DNA of 36,353 bases from the NCBI GenBank assembly GCA_020628165.1, contig JAHDFM010000002.1:118818-155170 (forward strand), in the 5' to 3' direction. Position 1 is the stretch's first letter, and the number at the start of each line of letters is the position of its first letter. Origin of the DNA: Bdellovibrionales bacterium (GTDB lineage Bacteria > Bdellovibrionota > Bdellovibrionia > Bdellovibrionales > UBA1609). Under the pieces are notes generated by a model. The model worked only from the letters and a program-made list of their open reading frames with translations, did no database searches and was not told the origin of the DNA. The position numbers and the translations under genes are program-made. Below are positions 31,182-36,353 of the stretch, one piece after another.

Positions 31182-32012
31182 TTGAAAAGACTATTTAAAC
31201 TTTTTTTTATCTTAGTATTTTGCTTGGTCAGTTGTAAGGAGAACCAATTTAAATCTTTTGATGATGAAGTGACAGCAGAGTCGTTATGGTTTGACTTTAT
31301 ACAGCACCTAAATAAAAAAGAGTTCACCGAGGCAATAGCTCTCCTTCCTGAGATTCCTGATTCCATAAAGCTGAGGCGAGAAAATTTAATCAGGCACTCT
31401 TCTGCTTATGCAGGAGTCTGTGGTTTAGACTTACTTGAGCTCATAAACGATTCTGGCAACCTAGGCACAGCCACTCCCATAGGTTTTTTGATGAGCACGT
31501 TCACTGACCCAACCTTAGAAAAAATCACAGCTTGCAATACGGCAATAGCATTGATTGAAAATAATGTCTCTGATCAGGCCGATCAGCGAAACTCTGATGA
31601 AAACATCGCTATGATGGCTTATTTAATGATTAATATTGGTTTGTTTTTAAATTCAAGATTTGACTTAGATAACAATGGAGCTGTTGATCCTGCCGCTGAC
31701 AGTTGCAATGTGACTCAAATCAGCGATATTGAAACGGCGCAAGTAGGTGCGTCACTAACTAAGATGTTTCTAGCTGCGCAATTTATTTCTGGAATTGATT
31801 TACTCACTGAAATTCAAGATGAGATTCAGTCTGGTTGTGATCTTTTGACAGGCGCCTTAGCGCCGCTGAATTTTTGCAGTCAGATAAACCCAGCCAGTTA
31901 TTCGGCAGATCAGATTAGAGGAGTTCGGAGTATTATTCAAGAAGGAGTCGATTTTGGTATGGGCAGCTGCACGAGCTCGCCCAATAACCTTGTTAATTGC
32001 GTATGTCCATAA
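31182..32012 (+). CDS. Lipoprotein between two outer-membrane paralogues
   Basis: 276 residues starting at TTG 31182, with GAGG about 10 nt upstream. The signal sequence ends CLVSCKE, a lipobox. The mature protein is helical with several Cys (CGLDLL, ITACNTA, DSCNVT, SGCDLL, NFCSQI, GSCTSS, NCVCP). A short segment DLDNNGAVDPAADSC looks like a calcium-binding EF-hand/dockerin-type loop. It begins 3 bp after the barrel gene and overlaps the next barrel gene by 10 bp, so the three are one operon. It is probably the periplasmic partner of the barrels. Confidence 0.75.
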   Translation: MKRLFKLFFILVFCLVSCKENQFKSFDDEVTAESLWFDFIQHLNKKEFTEAIALLPEIPDSIKLRRENLIRHSSAYAGVCGLDLLELINDSGNLGTATPIGFLMSTFTDPTLEKITACNTAIALIENNVSDQADQRNSDENIAMMAYLMINIGLFLNSRFDLDNNGAVDPAADSCNVTQISDIETAQVGASLTKMFLAAQFISGIDLLTEIQDEIQSGCDLLTGALAPLNFCSQINPASYSADQIRGVRSIIQEGVDFGMGSCTSSPNNLVNCVCP

Positions 32013-33214
32013 AGCCAGTTTTTATTTTTCTGGTTCTCTTTAATGTGTCCATATCATATGCAGACGAGCTTTTTGATACTTATCGTTCAGTGCGGGCAAT
32101 GGGTATGGGTGGAGCATACACTGGCATTGTCAGTGGCATTGATTCTTTGTTTTATAACCCAGCCTCTCTTGTTGATGTGAAGGGGTTGAATATCAATTTG
32201 TTAAATGTCAATGTGGCAGGAACAGAATTTGATGATCAAATTTTAGAAAGCCTTGATGGACTCACCAATAGTTCCACAATTGGACAGAGTCTCAATGATT
32301 TATACGGTAAGCCACTTTCAGCATCTGCTGGGGCAAGAGCTGGCTTAACTTTACCAGGGTTTGGCTTAGCTGGTTTTGGTCACGCTAATATGAGTTTGAC
32401 GGTCAATAACCCCGTTATACCAGACTTGGAAGTGAACTCTATTTTAGACACTGGAGTTGTTATAGGTTTTGCAAAAAGGGTCAATAGAATTATGAATTTT
32501 GGATTAGCCATTAAGCAAGTCAGTCGTTACGGAGACCGGGCAACTTTTACGGCCTCTTCGGTCAGTTCATTAGATCCACAAGTGATCACTGATGCACTAG
32601 ATAAAAAAGGCACCGGCTACGGAGTGGATGCAGCTATTGAGTTTATTTATCGTGGAGACTCATTCATTCCAAAAATATCGGCTGTTGCAAAAAATATTGG
32701 TGGAATTAAATTCACTAATGACAATAATCAGTTCGGGCCACCTCCAGAGCTAGAGCAAGAGGTGGTGTTGGCAGCATCTATGATTTACGACACCAGCGTG
32801 GCTTCTTTGTTGATGGGAGCTGATTATCGTTATGCACTCAATGAAGACATCACAGACGGACGCAAGTTACATTTAGGTATGGAGTTGAGTTTACCATTGA
32901 TTGATTTGAGAGGTGGTTTGAATCAAGGGTATCTTTCTTATGGAGCAGGAATTAATCTAGGGATTTTTAGATTAGATGCGGCCAGTTACGGTGTTGAGAT
33001 TGGCGAACGAACAGGTCAGTTAGAGGATCGCAGAAATTCAGTCTTGATCAGTTTTGATTTTGGTTTTGAATTCAATGCCAACAAAGGCAGCGGCGGTAGT
33101 GGCTTTAAATTTAAAGGAGCCGGCCGTGGGGGAGAAGTCACTTTGGGCTCTGGTGGTGGCCGACGATCTTACAAGCGCAAGTACTATAAAAACTATAACA
33201 AACAACGACGTTAA
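32003..33214 (+). CDS. PorV/TraF-like outer-membrane beta-barrel protein, paralogue 2
   Basis: 403 residues from ATG 32003 (a TTG two codons earlier is less likely). A signal peptide (SIKPVFIFLVLFNVSISYA) precedes RSVRAMGMGGAYTGIVSGIDSLFYNPASLVDV, the same N-terminal family motif as paralogue 1. It also shares LRGGLNQGYLSYGAG and the following ASYGVEIGE...RRNSVLISF pattern. Unlike paralogue 1, it carries a Gly-rich, very basic tail after the last strand (GSGGSGFKFKGAGRGG, ending KYYKNYNKQRR), which is odd for an outer-membrane protein and might be exposed. Confidence 0.82.
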   Translation: MSIKPVFIFLVLFNVSISYADELFDTYRSVRAMGMGGAYTGIVSGIDSLFYNPASLVDVKGLNINLLNVNVAGTEFDDQILESLDGLTNSSTIGQSLNDLYGKPLSASAGARAGLTLPGFGLAGFGHANMSLTVNNPVIPDLEVNSILDTGVVIGFAKRVNRIMNFGLAIKQVSRYGDRATFTASSVSSLDPQVITDALDKKGTGYGVDAAIEFIYRGDSFIPKISAVAKNIGGIKFTNDNNQFGPPPELEQEVVLAASMIYDTSVASLLMGADYRYALNEDITDGRKLHLGMELSLPLIDLRGGLNQGYLSYGAGINLGIFRLDAASYGVEIGERTGQLEDRRNSVLISFDFGFEFNANKGSGGSGFKFKGAGRGGEVTLGSGGGRRSYKRKYYKNYNKQRR

Positions 33215-33302
33215 ATAGCCTTTTTTTATAAAAGATTTTGACGACTCTAGTTATTTTTTTCCAGAAGTATCACTCCAAATCAAAAAAAGCTATAAATAAC
33301 AA

Positions 33303-35993
33303 ATGATCAAAGCTTTCATATACGATTCTCAGGAAGAAAAGAAATCAGCATTTTCCAAATACAATCGGTTTGAAACCTGTTTTGTCGTTCCCGACTTAAA
33401 CGCAAAACAATCCATTCAAAAACTTTTTTTCAAGCAAACTCATGTCTTAGAAGAAGAGCTTATTCTTCGTGCCAATGAATTTTGGCTTTTATTATTCCAA
33501 GCAAATTTTAATGATATTCATTTGGTCAACACCAACATCATAAGTTCATTGATTGAGGAGTGGGTCGAAGAAGAGCAGTTTGAGTTATCTCTAAATTCGA
33601 TCAAACAATTTTTGAAAGTGTTTGAGCAGCTCTTGCCACTGAAGCTCATGTTGCAATCAGATGAGCTGCTATCGAGTTGGTTTCAAGAAAATGTCAGTAG
33701 CTACATTAAGTGGGGAAAGTGGTACGAGTTAACTAGTCAGCTCTATGAAAAAATATACTCATTAAAAATTCTTCCACACAATTTAATCACCACGCATTTA
33801 TTGCTAAATTTTCCTGACATTCAATTTGATTTTAAGACCCAATATGTGTTTGATCTGGGTGTTGAGCTCAGCCATCAAGAGGCCGAGTTGATGGTACAGC
33901 TGGCGCAAGTCGCAGATGTGCATGTTTATATGCCAGACAATATTTACAACACCATTGAAAGTCACTTTTCTAATAAATACTTAATACAAAATATTGGAAA
34001 AGATGATCTCCACAAAATCACCTCAGAAAATAAAGTGTCTGAAAGCCAAAAGATTTATAAAAGGTTTTCAACACAACTGTCCGAAATTAAAGACCTGACA
34101 TTTCAGGTGAGGCAGTGGCTTGAGCAAGGGGTTAAGCCTGAAGACATTGCTATTGTTCTGCCTAATCTTGAGGAGTACTACCCCATTCTGCAAGAGTACT
34201 TTAAGAGTGATGGTATAAAAATAAACAAAGATAGCTTAATCACGGCCAACTCGCAGAGAGAAATCATACGTTGGCTGAACCACTTAACCGCCAAGACCAA
34301 GAGGTTGCAAAAATCAACAGTTGAATTTTTAGAGTTTGAAGGTCAGGACACAGAGCTGTCTTACAACGAGTTCAAAGAAAAGCTCAGTTTATTTTTTAGC
34401 ACAGACGATATGAAGCGCATTTCAGCTTTAGATAAAAAATATCTTGATCAAAAAATAATTTCACAAAAATTAAGTTGTTTTGAGTTCATTCAGTGGTCTT
34501 TTTCTTGTTGGAGAAGCTGTGAGCAAGATGAGCTGGTTTTATCGGTACTTAATAAGCTTTATGTTGAAACTCCTTCTTCTTTAAGTTTAGCTATAGAAAA
34601 ATGGTTGCTCATTCTAGAAAGCGCATTGATAAAAAAAGAAGTGGTCGTTCAAGAGTCAACAGGGGGAGTGGGTTTATACAATTTGTATCAAAGCATGTGG
34701 GTTGATGTTTCACATATGTACGTTGGTGGCTTGAATCAAAAGTGTTTATTGTCAAACAACTCTCAGATAATTTCTCAGTCAGAGGTGATTTCGATCATGA
34801 ATCATTTAGGTGTTGTTATTAATCATGAGACTGCTTCCAATTACGCCTTTTATGTGAACTACATTTTGGCAAAAACAAATCGACAAACTATATTAAGTTA
34901 CCCAGAAACGACCTTTTTAGGTGAGATTGGAGCGCCAGAGATCACTTGGCTTGCTGGGAGTTTTGAGGCTGAAATAACGGCAAAATCATCAGCACCAAGA
35001 GCCGCTAATTTTGACATTCAACAGCGGCGAATCTCATCAGCTGAAAATGTTCGAGTTGAAAATGATTTAAATTTGTCATCACAAGACAGTGTTACAAGTG
35101 ATTTTATTCAGCAAATTAAACTATCAAACTCATCTATGGACAGATACAACTCTTGCCCTTTTGTTTACTTTATGGAGTCCGTTTTAAAAATGCGATCTTT
35201 AAATCCTCTTGATTTGGATGAAAGTCCACTGGCAAAAGGGAGTATGTATCACGCCATTGTTGAAAAGATCACAGAATCATCAACATTGAGTTTTGTTGAA
35301 AATGACTTAGATAAAATCATCGAAGACAGTAAAACGAAATTAAAACACAATTACTTGAATGATACTCACTGGCTGATCAACAAAGAAAAGTATTTGAATT
35401 TTGCTAAACGATTTTTAGAAGAAGAACTCAAATACAACAACTCTTACCCGGAACGCAAAGTTGAACACACGGAGCTATATTTAAAATATTTTTGGGATCA
35501 AAAAAACAAAGAACTGAGCACAGACAGAGGCTACCCAATAGTGAGTGTCATCGACCGGGTTGACGTCAGTAGTGACGGGAAGTACGTATTAACAGACTAC
35601 AAAACATCAAAATCATCTGTGCGCTCTCATAAATCTTGGGTGGAGCATAAATCTTATCAGTTGGTTCTTTACTTCTTAATGTACAGTTTTCATCTTAAAA
35701 ATGATAATAAAGATCACAAACTGGCAGGTCTTTTTTATTATATATTGCGTGATTACAAACGAGATTTTGGTTTAAAGATTGAAGGAGCTGGTGACAGCTT
35801 TTTTGAAGTGAAGCGAAAGTCTGAACAAATGGCTGAAAATCACTTCAAAGACTTGGTTGAACAAATCAGTGACTTGATTTATGAAACGGTAGACTCTATT
35901 GAACGCGGGGCTTTCCAGCCAGTGCCTAAAAAAATTGAAACTTGTAAAAATTGTTATTGGAGAAAAACATGTCGAGCCCCACACCTCATATAA
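33303..35993 (+). CDS. AddB-like Fe-S PD-(D/E)XK nuclease/inactive helicase subunit
   Basis: 896 residues. AddB works with AddA to resect double-strand DNA ends for recombination. The N-terminal half has the helicase-like layout (ISEIKDLTFQVRQWLEQG-type segment, IAIVLPNLEEYYPIL) but no Walker A was seen. The C-terminus holds a PD-(D/E)XK nuclease: GSMYHAIVE, VIDRVDVS and VLTDYKTSKS, then QLVLYFLMY. Four Cys at 618 and 881, 884, 890 have the C-x(n)-C-x2-C-x5-C pattern that binds the 4Fe-4S cluster in AddB. It is shorter than Bacillus AddB (about 1,160). The next gene overlaps its end by 25 bp and encodes an AddA/UvrD-like helicase. Confidence 0.85.
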   Translation: MIKAFIYDSQEEKKSAFSKYNRFETCFVVPDLNAKQSIQKLFFKQTHVLEEELILRANEFWLLLFQANFNDIHLVNTNIISSLIEEWVEEEQFELSLNSIKQFLKVFEQLLPLKLMLQSDELLSSWFQENVSSYIKWGKWYELTSQLYEKIYSLKILPHNLITTHLLLNFPDIQFDFKTQYVFDLGVELSHQEAELMVQLAQVADVHVYMPDNIYNTIESHFSNKYLIQNIGKDDLHKITSENKVSESQKIYKRFSTQLSEIKDLTFQVRQWLEQGVKPEDIAIVLPNLEEYYPILQEYFKSDGIKINKDSLITANSQREIIRWLNHLTAKTKRLQKSTVEFLEFEGQDTELSYNEFKEKLSLFFSTDDMKRISALDKKYLDQKIISQKLSCFEFIQWSFSCWRSCEQDELVLSVLNKLYVETPSSLSLAIEKWLLILESALIKKEVVVQESTGGVGLYNLYQSMWVDVSHMYVGGLNQKCLLSNNSQIISQSEVISIMNHLGVVINHETASNYAFYVNYILAKTNRQTILSYPETTFLGEIGAPEITWLAGSFEAEITAKSSAPRAANFDIQQRRISSAENVRVENDLNLSSQDSVTSDFIQQIKLSNSSMDRYNSCPFVYFMESVLKMRSLNPLDLDESPLAKGSMYHAIVEKITESSTLSFVENDLDKIIEDSKTKLKHNYLNDTHWLINKEKYLNFAKRFLEEELKYNNSYPERKVEHTELYLKYFWDQKNKELSTDRGYPIVSVIDRVDVSSDGKYVLTDYKTSKSSVRSHKSWVEHKSYQLVLYFLMYSFHLKNDNKDHKLAGLFYYILRDYKRDFGLKIEGAGDSFFEVKRKSEQMAENHFKDLVEQISDLIYETVDSIERGAFQPVPKKIETCKNCYWRKTCRAPHLI

Positions 35994-36353
35994 ACAAAGA
36001 GTTGATAAGAGCTGGTGCCGGAGCTGGTAAAACCACACGACTCACTCAAACCATTTACAATTATCTCATTGAATTCAAAGCTCACAATGGCAATTATCCA
36101 AGTATCGTGGCAACCACCTTTACTAAAAAAGCTACACAAGAGCTCAAAGAAAGATTGATTCTAGTTTGTTTGAAACAAAAAGATTACAACACCATCAACT
36201 ATATTAATACTAGTGGTAATGTTCAGATCACGACGATTCATGGCTTGCTGTACAGTTTTTTGCAAAGTTACGGTCATCTCGTTGGAGTAGAGAGTGGTTT
36301 TGAAATTATGGCAAAGCCTCAATCAGATTTGCTCTATAAAAAAATTATTTTAG
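35969..36353 (+). CDS. AddA/UvrD-type helicase, 3'-truncated by the window edge
   Basis: The first 128 codons of a superfamily 1 helicase. It starts at ATG 35969 inside the end of the AddB-like gene (25-bp overlap, different frame). Walker A is AGAGAGKTTRL, followed by motif Ia TTFTKKATQELKERL and the TIHGLLYSFL motif, the standard order in UvrD/RecB/AddA proteins. Position after an AddB-like gene makes AddA (helicase-nuclease subunit) the likeliest identity. The rest of the protein, including any C-terminal nuclease domain, lies beyond the window. Confidence 0.85.
   Translation, partial: MSSPTPHINKELIRAGAGAGKTTRLTQTIYNYLIEFKAHNGNYPSIVATTFTKKATQELKERLILVCLKQKDYNTINYINTSGNVQITTIHGLLYSFLQSYGHLVGVESGFEIMAKPQSDLLYKKIIL

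Overview
The window looks like chromosomal DNA of an AT-rich (roughly 40% GC by eye) didermic bacterium, most probably a member of the Bdellovibrionota. That assignment is inference. It rests on many lipoproteins and signal-peptide proteins, a secreted astacin protease, a lytic-transglycosylase lipoprotein, a Flp/Tad-type pilin operon, a eukaryotic-type Ser/Thr kinase with a PEGA domain next to an acyl-CoA synthetase, and PorV/TraF-like outer-membrane proteins, mixed with ordinary housekeeping genes (folD, gcvT, gcvH, tRNA-Leu, ftsK, coaE, addB/addA-like). No phage, transposase, CRISPR array or rRNA was seen.

Layout. 1-1038: 3' part of a YtcJ-like amidohydrolase (+). 1081-3933: a tightly overlapping minus-strand Flp/Tad operon with a Flp pilin, a TadE-like protein, a longer prepilin-like protein, a 56-residue prepilin-like gene found by reading the sequence directly, a CpaB/RcpC-like protein and a PEGA-like envelope protein. 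4329-4616: a small protein with a Lys/Ala-rich tail. 4833-5687: folD, followed by a 33-bp inverted repeat. 6062-8831: a secreted protein and a large transglycosylase-like lipoprotein. 9098-10606: gcvT-gcvH, then tRNA-Leu(UAG) with a strong terminator and two 151-bp direct repeats full of hairpins (10852-11262). 11374-20227: mostly exported proteins (a five-repeat cysteine protein, an astacin protease with C-terminal modules, a Cys-rich protein, a divergent ApbE-like protein, a 490-residue unknown, a lipoprotein hydrolase) and an SplB-like radical SAM protein. 20276-22177: a polytopic membrane protein resembling the DPY19 family of tryptophan C-mannosyltransferases. 22314-28349: ftsK without a gamma domain, then a Ser/Thr kinase and long-chain acyl-CoA synthetase pair. 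28442-29050: coaE. 29199-33214: a secreted unknown and a three-gene outer-membrane set (barrel, lipoprotein, paralogous barrel). 33303-end: an AddB-like Fe-S nuclease and the start of an AddA/UvrD-like helicase.

How the genes fit together. Three blocks are functional units by their overlaps: the Flp/Tad operon, the outer-membrane trio at 30102-33214, and the AddB/AddA pair. The most unexpected protein is the DPY19-like enzyme, because this family is known mainly from animals and protists. The most unusual non-coding region is the repeat and hairpin array downstream of tRNA-Leu.
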